From: Eubacterium sp. AF22-9
GTDB taxonomy: Bacteria > Bacillota > Clostridia > Lachnospirales > Lachnospiraceae
Length of the DNA stretch: 64,000 nt
NCBI GenBank assembly: GCA_003458705.1
Contig: QRVH01000003.1
Coordinates: 1-64,000, forward strand
Direction of reading: 5' to 3'
Numbering within the stretch: position 1 is the stretch's first letter; each line of letters begins with the position of its first letter. A program made the position numbers and the translations under genes. This document shows positions 19,714 to 28,065 of this stretch, in pieces. The notes below the pieces were generated by a model. The model was not told where the DNA came from and did no database searches. It worked only from the letters and a program-made list of their open reading frames with translations.

Positions 19714-20397
19714 TTATTTTATTGCAGGGTCACTTACCCCATTTGCTGCAAATGCAGCCGCTCTGTCGATACAGGTTCCACATTTGCCGCAAGGCACATC
19801 CTTTCCTTCATAGCAGGACCATGTAAGCTCGTATGGTGCGTTAAGCTCTAAGCCCATCTTCACCACCTCCGCCTTAGTCATATTCACAAATGGCGCCTCC
19901 ACCTTTAACTGATGTCCTGAGCCCTCAAAAATCGCCTGATTCATAGCATCATTAAACATCGGTGAACAGTCTGGATAGGCAAAACCGGCTGAATCATCTG
20001 CATGTGCGCCATAAAGAATCACGCTACAGTCCTTGCTTAGTGCAATGCTTGCCGCCGATGAAAGAAACAGTCCATTTCGAAATGGCACATAGGTGCTTAC
20101 AGGCTTTTCGCCCTCCGTCTTTTCAATCTGCCTGGCATAGCTCTCCTCTGGAATTTCCTCTGTAGACTGCTGCAATAAAGAGCAGTTGCTATATTGAAAG
20201 ATCTTACTCAGATCCAGGAATAACTGCTCCACTCCGTAAAATGCAGAAACAGCCTTTGCCGCCTGAATTTCTTTATCGTGCTTCTGTCCATAAGAAACTG
20301 ACAGAGCAATTACATTGTCCTTTCCATATCGGCTCACTGCCAATGCCAGTGCCGTAGTGGAATCCACGCCACCGCTTGATAATACTAATGCTTTCAT
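19714..20397 (-). CDS. queC: 7-cyano-7-deazaguanine synthase
   Basis: A 227-residue ATP-dependent enzyme that turns 7-carboxy-7-deazaguanine and ammonia into preQ0. The N-terminal pyrophosphatase loop is LSSGGVDSTTAL, and the zinc cysteines are in the C-terminal CYEGKDVPCGKCGTCIDR. It follows folE by 12 bases on the same strand. Confidence 0.96.
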   Translation of the reverse strand: MKALVLSSGGVDSTTALALAVSRYGKDNVIALSVSYGQKHDKEIQAAKAVSAFYGVEQLFLDLSKIFQYSNCSLLQQSTEEIPEESYARQIEKTEGEKPVSTYVPFRNGLFLSSAASIALSKDCSVILYGAHADDSAGFAYPDCSPMFNDAMNQAIFEGSGHQLKVEAPFVNMTKAEVVKMGLELNAPYELTWSCYEGKDVPCGKCGTCIDRAAAFAANGVSDPAIK

Positions 20398-20409
20398 AAC
20401 TCATCTCTC

Positions 20410-20979
20410 CTATCTTAGATACATTTGTAATGCTGCATCGTCCTTAAAGCTTCCTCTTAACTCTACAGTCATTGTTCTCGTGTTGTTTTTCTTAATTCCT
20501 CTTGCCGACACACAGCTGTGATATCCTTCAAGCACCACCGCAACATCCTCGCTTCCTGTTATCTCTGCCATAATGTCCGCAATATCCTGACCGATTCTTT
20601 CCTGTAACTGCAGTCTTCTTCCAACCATATCGCATATTCTTGCAATCTTTGATAAGCCTATAACCTTCCCATTAGGAATGTACGCAACTGTCGCCTTCAT
20701 ATCATACATAAGTGCCATATGGTGCTCGCAGTAAGAAAACAGGTCGATGTCCTTCATAACTACAACCTTAGAAGTATCAAGCTCCTCAATTTCATCCTCA
20801 AATGTCTTATCAAACATCTGCGCAATTTCGTGATTGGAGTAATTCATCCCAAGAAAGACCTCCTCGTACATCTTCGCAACTCGCTTTGGTGTATCTTTTA
20901 AGCCCTCTCTCTCCGGGTCGTCGCCCAATGCAACAAGAATCCCTCTAATATGCTCCTCAATCGCTTTCGTATCTATCAT
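20410..20979 (-). CDS. folE: GTP cyclohydrolase I
   Basis: About 189 residues. Conserved motifs are [14 protein letters not shown], the zinc cysteine and histidines in [11 protein letters not shown], and [11 protein letters not shown] near the C-terminus. It makes dihydroneopterin triphosphate, the first intermediate of queuosine and folate synthesis; its place between queE and queC says queuosine. GGAG best fits the ATG at 20979 ([10 protein letters not shown]); a longer frame to 21027 adds unconserved residues. Confidence 0.94.
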   Translation of the reverse strand: MIDTKAIEEHIRGILVALGDDPEREGLKDTPKRVAKMYEEVFLGMNYSNHEIAQMFDKTFEDEIEELDTSKVVVMKDIDLFSYCEHHMALMYDMKATVAYIPNGKVIGLSKIARICDMVGRRLQLQERIGQDIADIMAEITGSEDVAVVLEGYHSCVSARGIKKNNTRTMTVELRGSFKDDAALQMYLR

Positions 20980-21068
20980 CATAATCTCCATTCTTGCTTC
21001 ACCCCGCAAACTTTGGGCTGAAAGCACAAATTTGCATGTGAAAAATCTTTGATATTAGGATTTTCACA

Positions 21069-21734
21069 TTATACGCCCCTTTCCTCTGGGTTCCAGATTA
21101 CCTTGTGCATCTGAATCTGAAGACGCAAATCATTCATCCTTTTACCGGTCATGAAATTCACGATTTCCACTGGCTCAATTGAACCAAACACTGAGCTTAT
21201 GAATACCTGGCATCTTTCTGTCAGATGAAATTTTTCAATTATTTTCTCTGCACATTCCAAATCATTAATGCTGCCCGAAACGAACTTGACTGTGTCCTGC
21301 TTTCTTAGAGCTTCCATATTGGAGAGAAGCATTTTCTCCTCACAGCCGCTGGATGGCAGCTTGTAATCCATAGTAAGGCTAAGTTTTTCTTTTGAAAATG
21401 CATTGGCAAGGGGAGCAATATCAACCGCTCCATTAGTTTCAATCTCTACTCGAATGTCCGATTTGTTCAATAATTTTTCTACTAGACTCCTGATATCCTT
21501 CTGTAATAGAGGCTCTCCCCCTGTCAGCGTCACATTTTTAATGCCTGTCTCACTGACATATTCACAAATCTCATCTGGTGACAGCTCCTCGTAATCACAA
21601 GCTGGCTCATTGGCCCACTTTGTATCACAGTAGGAGCAATTCAGGTTACAACCCTTGAATCTGATAAACACCGCCAATTCTCCAGCTCTTCTTCCCTCTC
21701 CATTAATACTTATAAATTTCTCAACAACTTTCAT
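21069..21734 (-). CDS. queE: 7-carboxy-7-deazaguanine synthase (radical SAM)
   Basis: A 221-residue radical SAM enzyme. The cluster motif is CNLNCSYC at about residues 29-36, preceded by FISINGEGRRAGE, with the GGEP motif in TLTGGEPLLQ. It converts carboxytetrahydropterin to carboxydeazaguanine. It starts 15 bases after queD on the same strand. Confidence 0.95.
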   Translation of the reverse strand: MKVVEKFISINGEGRRAGELAVFIRFKGCNLNCSYCDTKWANEPACDYEELSPDEICEYVSETGIKNVTLTGGEPLLQKDIRSLVEKLLNKSDIRVEIETNGAVDIAPLANAFSKEKLSLTMDYKLPSSGCEEKMLLSNMEALRKQDTVKFVSGSINDLECAEKIIEKFHLTERCQVFISSVFGSIEPVEIVNFMTGKRMNDLRLQIQMHKVIWNPEERGV

Positions 21735-21749
21735 ATTAGTTTCTTTCCT

Positions 21750-22169
21750 TTATTCTTCGTATGCTGCTACATTATTAGGTGTCTCGTATACTTCCACTCT
21801 GTGGATTGGAAAGCCTTTTGCACTCATCAGCTCATAGAAATATTTTGAAAAATGCTCCGCAGTAGGTCTGAAGCCAACTTCAATCATACGAAACTCCTCC
21901 GCCTGTAATGCAGCAATTGTCGCACCTTTTAGAGAACCTTTTTCATAAATCAGGCTGTGGTCAAAATCATCACAGATATCCTTCAAAGCATTTTTTAAAT
22001 CAGAAAAATCCACAAGCATTCCTCTTGTCTGACCCTCATCCTTTAACTGGTCTGCTGCTATTTCAACAACAACTCTCCAGCGGTGACCATGAAGATTCCT
22101 GCATTTTCCGTCATACCCCTTCAGAAAATGTGCAGAATCAAAGCTGCTCTCGGTTTTTAAATAATACAT
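21750..22169 (-). CDS. queD: 6-carboxy-5,6,7,8-tetrahydropterin synthase
   Basis: A 139-residue PTPS-fold enzyme. Zinc histidines lie in SSFDSAHFL and NLHGHRW, the catalytic cysteine in DGKCRNLHG, and the substrate glutamate region in RVEVYETPNN. First gene of the que operon, directly downstream of the preQ1 riboswitch. Confidence 0.95.
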   Translation of the reverse strand: MYYLKTESSFDSAHFLKGYDGKCRNLHGHRWRVVVEIAADQLKDEGQTRGMLVDFSDLKNALKDICDDFDHSLIYEKGSLKGATIAALQAEEFRMIEVGFRPTAEHFSKYFYELMSAKGFPIHRVEVYETPNNVAAYEE

Positions 22170-22250
22170 TTTAGTTTCTCCTCTAATTTATTGGGAATAA
22201 AAACAGAATTGCTTAGAAAAGAACGTGCCCCACTGTGAGCACATATAGAA

Positions 22251-22282
22251 AGCCCTGTAAATGTATACACACCTACAGGGCT
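22251..22282 (-). terminator. Riboswitch-controlled terminator before queD
   Basis: AGCCCTGTA (22251-22259) pairs with TACAGGGCT (22274-22282); on the minus strand it is followed by TTCTATAT. The CAGGGCT just after the aptamer (minus strand, plus positions 22308-22314) can pair with the 5' arm AGCCCTG of this hairpin, giving an alternative antiterminator. Confidence 0.75.
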
Positions 22283-22308
22283 AAATTACATAAAAAGTCT
22301 TCTTAGCA

Positions 22309-22353
22309 GCCCTGGTTTTATTTAACGACAGGATGGTACAAACGAACTGTCGC
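22309..22353 (-). promoter_or_regulatory. PreQ1 class I riboswitch aptamer
   Basis: On the minus strand CGACAG (plus 22347-22352) pairs with CTGTCG (22326-22331), enclosing TTCGTTTGTACCATC, the typical GTTCGT...ACCATCC loop of preQ1-I, followed by an A-rich tail TTAAATAAAACCAGG that can form the H-type pseudoknot. It lies between a strong promoter and queD. With preQ1 bound, the tail is held and the downstream terminator forms, turning the queuosine genes off. Confidence 0.88.
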
Positions 22354-22374
22354 GCATTTTTATGCGATATGTCT

Positions 22375-22402
22375 ATTATAAGTATTTTTCTGGATATGTC
22401 AA
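22375..22402 (-). promoter_or_regulatory. Promoter of the que operon
   Basis: TTGACA (plus 22397-22402) and TATAAT (22375-22380) on the minus strand, spaced by 16 bases: both hexamers are perfect. Transcription would start just before the riboswitch. The TTGACA overlaps the stop codon of the gene remnant upstream. Confidence 0.88.
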
Positions 22403-22581
22403 TGTAAATTTTCCCCCAGCAGCTGCACCTTTATCACGTTCATTATGCGTGCCGGGTATGTTTCCTGAATTTCTCCTGCAATTGTTATTGAAACCATATC
22501 ATTTACTGCCAGGTCAGACAGCTCAATCTCTGTTTCCTCCTTCGTCCATGAAGTTTTATATTTGACCCTATTAAACCAATC
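22399..22581 (-). pseudogene. C-terminal remnant of a DUF3221/YobA-like protein
   Basis: An open frame without a start codon reads ..TKEETEIELSDLAVNDMV followed by SITIAGEIQETYPARI and NVIKVQLL, then stops. The pattern of a small beta-barrel ending resembles DUF3221-type secreted proteins. An in-frame stop lies just upstream, so the N-terminal part is missing. The end overlaps the que operon promoter. Confidence 0.45.
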
Positions 22582-22598
22582 TTAAACCGATTAATCTT

Positions 22599-23117
22599 TT
22601 AATATATCTTATCAACCTCATCTTCATACACTGATTCAGTATGAGTATCAAATAGCACCCATTCCACCAGATCAAAACAATCTGGATTATCCTGCAAGAA
22701 CCGGTTTACTGTATGTACCGCAATCTTTGCTGCCAACTCAACAGGAAAACTATATATTCCCGTTGATATTGAAGGAAATGCAATAGACCTGATTCCATTA
22801 TCCATTGCCAGCTTCATAGAATTAAAATAGCAGTTAGCAAGAAGCTCCTCTTCTCTATCTCTGCCTCCATTCCATATCGGTCCTACAGTATGAATAACAT
22901 AATCGCATGGTAAATTATAGGCTTTTGTTATCTTTGCTTCTCCAGTCACGCATCCGTGAAGTGTCCTACACTCAGCCAGAAGTTCCGGTCCTGCGGCTCT
23001 ATGAATCGCACCATCTACACCGCCTCCGCCAAGAAGAGAGTTATTTGCTGCATTAACAATTGCCTGCACATCTGTTACTTTTGTTATATCTCCTTTTACT
23101 GTCTTAATCAAATACAT
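22599..23117 (-). CDS. Macro domain O-acetyl-ADP-ribose deacetylase
   Basis: A 172-residue MacroD-type protein: [19 protein letters not shown] and [10 protein letters not shown] are the ADP-ribose-binding loops. It hydrolyses O-acetyl-ADP-ribose or removes ADP-ribose from proteins or bases. The length is that of a stand-alone domain. It ends a short run of minus-strand genes; the half-size YccF gene is 20 bases upstream. Confidence 0.93.
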   Translation of the reverse strand: MYLIKTVKGDITKVTDVQAIVNAANNSLLGGGGVDGAIHRAAGPELLAECRTLHGCVTGEAKITKAYNLPCDYVIHTVGPIWNGGRDREEELLANCYFNSMKLAMDNGIRSIAFPSISTGIYSFPVELAAKIAVHTVNRFLQDNPDCFDLVEWVLFDTHTESVYEDEVDKIY

Positions 23118-23137
23118 CTTTCTTACCTGCCTGTTTA

Positions 23138-23311
23138 TTATATTACCTCTGCCCCAAATGGCATCAGAGACAATTTAGCAATTTTGAAAAACTGCTTTCC
23201 GAAAGGAATTCCGATAATTGTTATACAACATATCAGACCTGCCAAAACCCACGACAGTCCACTCAACAATCCACCACATATAAACCAAAGTATATTTCCT
23301 AATATGCTCAT
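23138..23311 (-). CDS. Half-size YccF-domain membrane protein
   Basis: A 57-residue gene: [14 protein letters not shown] at the start and [22 protein letters not shown] at the end match the start and end of YccF, which normally has two such halves (about 120 residues). It has two membrane segments. The ATG comes one base after the stop of the previous gene (TGATATG), and AAGGAA lies upstream, so translation is coupled. Function unknown. Confidence 0.8.
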   Translation of the reverse strand: MSILGNILWFICGGLLSGLSWVLAGLICCITIIGIPFGKQFFKIAKLSLMPFGAEVI

Positions 23312-23312
23312 A

Positions 23313-23531
23313 TCAATATTCCTTCTCTATCTCTCCATATATTCCATACATTTTCTTGAACGCATCAAGGTCTGCCTGATTTTTAATCAGCATAACCTCC
23401 TCTATCTTACCTGTATGAATGTCCTTAAAGCCTGCAACCTGCTCACCATTACATATGCTTGCCTTGATTACTGGTTTCTTATTTTCTTTATCATATGTCT
23501 TTATAACTGTCTTTTTCTTAAAGAATCCCAC
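23313..23531 (-). CDS. Conserved small Clostridia protein, unknown function
   Basis: About 72 residues (VGFFKKKTVIKTYDKENKKP.., then CNGEQVAGFKDIHTGK and EEVMLIKNQADLDAFKK). This small protein is common in Lachnospiraceae and sometimes carries the misleading label aspartate dehydrogenase; no nucleotide-binding fold is visible. I favour a GTG start at 23529-23531, seven bases after AAGGTG. Coupled to the YccF gene downstream. Confidence 0.65.
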   Translation of the reverse strand: MGFFKKKTVIKTYDKENKKPVIKASICNGEQVAGFKDIHTGKIEEVMLIKNQADLDAFKKMYGIYGEIEKEY

Positions 23532-23601
23532 TCTGAGCACCTTCTTTTGACTTTGCCATCAGTATAACAACTGCCTATACCATTCATCCTTCGTCATATC
23601 A

Positions 23602-24288
23602 TCACCACAAATTGTATGGTTTCATGGTTTCTGAATTTCGATATTCATGTTTCTCATAATATCCTATCAGCTTACTCTCATCTCTGAGTGCCACCATGTA
23701 AACATCTTTATTCTGTTTCTCATTATGAAAAGTATAAACGATATTATGGCTTTCATCTGCTGCAAACCAGTCCACTACCTGCTGTATTTTATCTCTTGAT
23801 TCCGGACTATGACAATCTAACAAACTTCTTCCAATAAGTTTATCTCCGCCTCGCTTCGCATAGCTGGTAACAGCTGCCGGATTCATGTAGATAATCTCAT
23901 GTTTGAGATTGCATATAACAACGGATGCCCTGTCCTGATCAACAATACTCTTATAAAAGCTGACATAGGATTTAAACTTAATTACCTTTTCATTATCCAG
24001 CCTCTTTTGAAGTTGTGGTTTCTTTCTTCGATAATAATCGTATATCTCTCCATCAGGTATCCAGATTTGTGCCTCATTTATCTTATCAAGTACAGCTTCA
24101 ACAATCTGTTCATCTGCCAGTAAATCAGGTACTTTATCATGCTCTGTTACATACTTTTTGTATTCTTCATACACCCATTCTGTAATCTTATCCTTCTGCT
24201 TCATCTTTAGATTACTAAATTGTTTGTTCATCTGTAAAATCTGACCATCAATCTTTTTATGTATTTTAGTTTTCTTACTTTTTGCCAT
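23602..24288 (-). CDS. PAS-domain protein
   Basis: A 228-residue cytoplasmic protein. The N-terminal half is helical and charged (MKQKDKITEWVYEEYKKYV, and IPDGEIYDYYRRKKPQLQKR). A PAS domain follows from about residue 110 (DRASVVICNLKHEIIYMNPA, IGRSLLDCH, DVYMVALRDESKLIGYYE). No output domain is attached, so it may be a sensor acting through a partner. Starts 14 bases after the PPOX gene's upstream neighbour ends; same strand. Confidence 0.65.
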   Translation of the reverse strand: MAKSKKTKIHKKIDGQILQMNKQFSNLKMKQKDKITEWVYEEYKKYVTEHDKVPDLLADEQIVEAVLDKINEAQIWIPDGEIYDYYRRKKPQLQKRLDNEKVIKFKSYVSFYKSIVDQDRASVVICNLKHEIIYMNPAAVTSYAKRGGDKLIGRSLLDCHSPESRDKIQQVVDWFAADESHNIVYTFHNEKQNKDVYMVALRDESKLIGYYEKHEYRNSETMKPYNLW

Positions 24289-24301
24289 CTTCAGCTATCC
24301 T

Positions 24302-24694
24302 TTAAAACTTCACTATTTCCGGTTCATGGGTAAATGATGAGAATGTGACTGTTGCATTCTTGAAATAGAATACCTCGGTATTTCCATCATCTGCTGAGTA
24401 CATATTCTGTAAAGATGGATAAGCATCAAGCATAGACTGTCTTGCTTCTCTTCTGTCATCTTCTACAAGTTCTCCGGCTACACGAAGCCACTCGCCATTT
24501 TTAAATGCACAAATTTCTACCTTCGGGTTTGCGTGAATCTGCTTTGAAACATCCTTTACCTTGCCAGTCTGAATATACAACTTTCCTTCAAAAATGTGTG
24601 CTGTTCCAAAAGGTCTTACCCTTGGCTGGTCGCCTTCTACTGTTGCCAAATAATATGTCTCTGCTTCTTTTAAAAATTTAGCTACTCGTTCCAT
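24302..24694 (-). CDS. Pyridoxamine 5'-phosphate oxidase-fold flavoprotein
   Basis: A 130-residue split-barrel protein (YYLATVEGDQPRVRPFGTA, LYIQTGKVKDVSKQI, NPKVEICAFKNGEWLRVAGE). These small family members bind FMN or F420-like cofactors and reduce unknown substrates. AGGAGG lies before its ATG (plus CCTCCT at about 24708). Probably co-transcribed with the PAS gene. Confidence 0.85.
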   Translation of the reverse strand: MERVAKFLKEAETYYLATVEGDQPRVRPFGTAHIFEGKLYIQTGKVKDVSKQIHANPKVEICAFKNGEWLRVAGELVEDDRREARQSMLDAYPSLQNMYSADDGNTEVFYFKNATVTFSSFTHEPEIVKF

Positions 24695-24749
24695 GATGTA
24701 ATCCTCCTGAATTGATTAATATCGTTTCATATTTACAAACAGTTTCATT

Positions 24750-25259
24750 TTATTGGTTATAAAAGTATATCTTCAATAAATCTATTGTTGCTTTGTCATT
24801 TATGACGGCCCGTCCTATTGTTATGCCATTGCTGATGATAATATATTCTCCGTTTTCATATCTGGCATTTACCAAATCATCTTCCCCTTTTAAGTCTATA
24901 CATATACTTGATATAATTCCGCAAATCTCCTCTTGTGAGCTTCCGCTTTTTATCTCATAAGCATAATCCGCATCTCCTATCTCATTCAGATCAGTTACCA
25001 AACAATACTCCGCTCCATTCATCAGCATTTCTTCATTCAAAGTGGGTAATTGAGCCGTCTTATACTCATTAAATAAAAAGATAACTACAAGCGCAATGAA
25101 TGCCGGAAAAAAGATACCGCCAAACCGCTGTGCATAATTTTGTTCTTCCCACCGCTTGCTATGACGACCAAACAGCGGTATTTTCATCTGCACCAAACCT
25201 GCTCCTATACTTACAAGCAAAAAATAAAATATAACTTTTATCAAAGACTCATCCCCCAT
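24750..25259 (-). CDS. Membrane protein with extracytoplasmic domain, unknown
   Basis: A 169-residue protein with two membrane segments (about 8-24 and 47-63) and a C-terminal domain of about 100 residues (GAEYCLVTDLNEIGDADYAY...). No family recognised. Its start overlaps the end of the next gene upstream by 19 bases, so the pair is likely translated together. Confidence 0.6.
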   Translation of the reverse strand: MGDESLIKVIFYFLLVSIGAGLVQMKIPLFGRHSKRWEEQNYAQRFGGIFFPAFIALVVIFLFNEYKTAQLPTLNEEMLMNGAEYCLVTDLNEIGDADYAYEIKSGSSQEEICGIISSICIDLKGEDDLVNARYENGEYIIISNGITIGRAVINDKATIDLLKIYFYNQ

Positions 25260-25765
25260 TTAATCATTAATAAAAATATCGTTCCTAAAACGACGCCTAC
25301 TAACCATATAAAGCGAAACACCTTGTTATATCTCGAACTATTAGAACAAGGAACAAGCCAATATTCCTGTGGAAACTCCAAAATGTATTCTTTTAATTCC
25401 TGCTTCAATTCCATGACTATACTCCACATTAATCCAAATAGCACAATGCACACCGTTCCATAATATGTAATTGATGCATTTGTAACCACAGCAAAGAAAT
25501 AATGTGCCATCTTAAGAAGGAAGATACACCACGCAATACAGCATGAAATTGTAAACGCCCTTTTCATTTTCCACTTCAAACCAAATATAACCTCTGGAAC
25601 GAATACAGTCAATGCCCCCATCGGCAATCCTCCTGTTCGTCCATGTGTGAAATCGCTCTCCGACTCCAAAGACCAAATTCCTGTCAATACTATTACTGCT
25701 GGTATTAGTATGGTGCAGAACAAGTTATATGCAATAATCAACACATTTTCATTGTCGTCGTTCAT
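25241..25765 (-). CDS. Multi-pass membrane protein, unknown
   Basis: A 174-residue protein with about four membrane segments (IIAYNLFCTILIPAVIVL, FTISCCIAWCIFLLKMAHYF, YYGTVCIVLFGLMWSIV, FIWLVGVVLGTIFLLMI). No family recognised. It begins three bases after the stop of a short remnant frame and overlaps the next gene, forming a small accessory cassette. Confidence 0.6.
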   Translation of the reverse strand: MNDDNENVLIIAYNLFCTILIPAVIVLTGIWSLESESDFTHGRTGGLPMGALTVFVPEVIFGLKWKMKRAFTISCCIAWCIFLLKMAHYFFAVVTNASITYYGTVCIVLFGLMWSIVMELKQELKEYILEFPQEYWLVPCSNSSRYNKVFRFIWLVGVVLGTIFLLMIKWGMSL

Positions 25766-25768
25766 AAC

Positions 25769-25939
25769 TTAGCCCCCAATCAGTTCATCAAGCCTGATAG
25801 CCACTCTTCCTGATAATGAATAATACAATGCTGTTAGCTTTGCCTTGTCGTACAAATTTGCATACACATTATAATAACATAGCGATATTGACATACCGAA
25901 GCCAAATATTTTTAAGGGTATAGGCGTTACATCAAGTTC
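25769..25939 (-). pseudogene. Short C-terminal remnant frame
   Basis: An open frame with a stop just upstream reads ELDVTPIPLKIFGFGMSIS then LYDKAKLTALYYSLSGRV and ends DELIGG. The coherent sequence and direct junction to the next gene suggest the tail of a lost gene; the ATG inside (MSISLCYYNVY) might still be used. Family not recognised. Confidence 0.3.
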
Positions 25940-25960
25940 TTAGTATATGAAATTTGCAAA

Positions 25961-26653
25961 TTATTCTTGGATTTGGCTCAAATCAAATGCACCGTTCTCA
26001 ATCAACTTCAAAATTGTGTCTACCAAGTTGTTTTTTACAGTTTCACTTTCATTTTCAACGCCAGAATACTCTACGTAAATAGTGTTCTCTCCCATATCAA
26101 AGGTTGCATAATATATTACGGTTTTGATACCTTGACTATTTGACTTTGTTACGAAATATCCTGCATCGATATCAACGCCGTCTACACTTGAAGTGATTGT
26201 ATTTCCATCAATGATAGTATCTAATAGATTTACACCCTGTTTAGATACTACCATTCTTGTATCACTAATTTTTCCCTCAAAACCCAGAATATTATGATTG
26301 TCAGCATCAAAGTAAGCATCTGCGATAACAGGCAGGTCTGCAAAAAGCATTTCAATCTCAGCATTGCTCAAAGGTCTTGTTGTTACATTTAAGTTAATTG
26401 AAGATTGTGATAAGTCATTTTTAACAAAAGTAATTGTTTCTCCACCATCCAGCGTGGCAATATCGTTTTTTGTACCAAACAGATTGCTTTGAAAAACTCC
26501 CACTCCAATCACAACAACGAGTACGAAGCAAGCAGCAACAGACACCCATTTTTGCCGATTAGTAATTTTACTTGTTTTTTTCATAGGTTCAGCCTCCTTA
26601 ATATACTGATTATCGACATTTCCCAATGCCCTTAAAAGTTTCTTTTCTTTCAT
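25961..26653 (-). CDS. Membrane anti-sigma-like protein partner of the ECF sigma factor
   Basis: A 230-residue protein with a short cytoplasmic N-terminus (about 35 residues), one membrane segment (WVSVAACFVLVVVIGVGVF) and an extracytoplasmic domain of about 170 residues. Its ATG overlaps the sigma gene stop by four bases (ATGA). This arrangement is the usual one for an ECF sigma factor and its membrane-bound regulator. Confidence 0.75.
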   Translation of the reverse strand: MKEKKLLRALGNVDNQYIKEAEPMKKTSKITNRQKWVSVAACFVLVVVIGVGVFQSNLFGTKNDIATLDGGETITFVKNDLSQSSINLNVTTRPLSNAEIEMLFADLPVIADAYFDADNHNILGFEGKISDTRMVVSKQGVNLLDTIIDGNTITSSVDGVDIDAGYFVTKSNSQGIKTVIYYATFDMGENTIYVEYSGVENESETVKNNLVDTILKLIENGAFDLSQIQE

Positions 26654-27210
26654 ACAGAGATACCTTCTTTCTCTAACAATTTTTTAAGTTCGTTCCTTGA
26701 ACGAAATAATGACATCTTGATTTTGCTCTCACTCATACCATATTCCGTTGCAATTTCTTTAATGGGCGATAAATACCAATATCTTCTCATAAAGATTTTT
26801 CGCTGTTCTAATGACAGGGAAGAAAGAAAGCGGTTGAGAATATCCGTTAGAGCAATTTCTTCAACAATGTTTTCTGTACTATCCAACGATGGTATGCACT
26901 CTTGTATTTCATCAAAAATCAATGACATTTGCCCGCCATAACGTTTCTTTGCATTGAGCAGTTCGTACCTGTCCAAAGATAAGTTGCGAGTAATCTTCCC
27001 CAAAAAAGTTTTTAGGACAGATGGACGGTTAGGCGGTATGCTGTTCCAAGCTCTTAAATAAGTATCATTTACACATTCCTCGCTATCTTCGTCATTGTGA
27101 AGAATATTAGAGGCTATATATCTGCAATACTTTCCGTATTTTTTTGAAGTTTCGGATATAGCAGCTTCGGAGCGCTCCCAATATAAATCTAATATCTGCT
27201 TATCATCCAT
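26650..27210 (-). CDS. ECF-type RNA polymerase sigma factor
   Basis: A 186-residue sigma-70 family protein. Region 2 is at about 15-80 (CRYIASNILHNDEDSEECVN and DTYLRAWNSIPPNRP) and region 4 at about 120-175 (LSSLSLEQRKIFMRRYWYLS, PIKEIATEYGMSESKIKMSL). There is no region 3. AAGGAGGAG precedes the ATG. It likely controls its own operon and answers a signal relayed by the downstream membrane protein. Confidence 0.9.
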   Translation of the reverse strand: MDDKQILDLYWERSEAAISETSKKYGKYCRYIASNILHNDEDSEECVNDTYLRAWNSIPPNRPSVLKTFLGKITRNLSLDRYELLNAKKRYGGQMSLIFDEIQECIPSLDSTENIVEEIALTDILNRFLSSLSLEQRKIFMRRYWYLSPIKEIATEYGMSESKIKMSLFRSRNELKKLLEKEGISV

Positions 27211-27253
27211 AAGCTTCTCCTCCTTCCCCTTGTATTAAGGTCTTTCACCCTAA

Positions 27254-27281
27254 TAGACGAGAAAAATGTGTCAAGCGTCAC
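27254..27281 (-). promoter_or_regulatory. Candidate ECF-type autoregulatory promoter
   Basis: On the minus strand GTGACG (plus 27276-27281) and CGTCTA (27254-27259) are 16 bases apart, an arrangement typical of ECF promoters with a CGTC -10 element, 44 bases before the sigma gene. Confidence 0.35.
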
Positions 27282-27394
27282 TTAAATTCAAAAAATATTT
27301 ATTCAAAGATTAGCTTTCATTTTTTGAAAGAATATAATAAAACAGCAAAAGACGTACACCAACAAGTCTCTTAATATTCAATGCGGAAAAAGTT

Positions 27395-28047
27395 ATTTCA
27401 AATGGGGGTTTAATTTTGCCCCCTCCAGGGTATTATACTGGTTCCACCAAAGGCGGGGTTTCGCAACACCATAATTACTTGTTGCTTCCTAAAGGAAGCT
27501 CATTACTTCCTTCCATCTTCTTACTTATCGTTTTCTTCCTGTTCCTGTATGTATTTTCTTACCGTTTCTTCATTCACATTTCCTACTGTCGATACGTAAT
27601 ATCCTCTCGCCCAAAAATGTCTATCTCCCCACTTGCTCCTATATTCCGGATGTCGGTCAAACAACATCAATGTGCTTTTTCCCTTCAGATATGACATAAA
27701 CTCTGAAACACATAGTTTCGGTGGAATTGCAATGTACATATGTACATGATCAATACATACTTTTCCATCTGTTAGTGTTACCTATTTCATCTCACACAAT
27801 TTTTTGATTGTTTCTACTAAATCTCTCTTTGTTTCACCATACATTATTTTTCTTCTAACTTTGGAATAAAAACAATGTGATATGTGCAATTCCAGCGTGT
27901 GTGTGTTATACTTTGATTATCCATTTGGATACCTCCTGTGTTTTGATATGGTCTGCGAAACCAATATCATTATAACACGCAAGGTTTTATTTTCTAGCAC
28001 TCTAGGTAACGCTACGGCTTTGCCTCGGCCCCCATTTCAAATGGGGG
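27395..28047 (-). mobile_element. Decayed IS200/IS605-family element
   Basis: A TnpA remnant is flanked by hairpin-forming ends. The left edge has GGGGGTTTAATTTTGCCCCC and the right edge CCCCCATTT-C-AAATGGGGG; the 14-mer ATTTCAAATGGGGG occurs at both edges (27395-27408 and 28034-28047). No TnpB is present. Exact ends are uncertain. Confidence 0.6.
27521..27924 (-). pseudogene. IS200-type transposase TnpA, inactivated
   Basis: The start, behind AGGAGGT, reads MDNQSITHTRWNCTYHIVFIPK; then the frame is lost (one base missing before RRKIMYGE), and an in-frame TAG follows at CEMK-stop-VTLTDGK. The rest is readable: DHVHMYIAIPPK contains the HUH motif and RGYYVSTVG the catalytic tyrosine region. 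The end (QEQEENDK) is about 20 residues shorter than usual. It cannot make an intact transposase. Confidence 0.85.
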
Positions 28048-28065
28048 ATTAACAAAACTTTTCAT

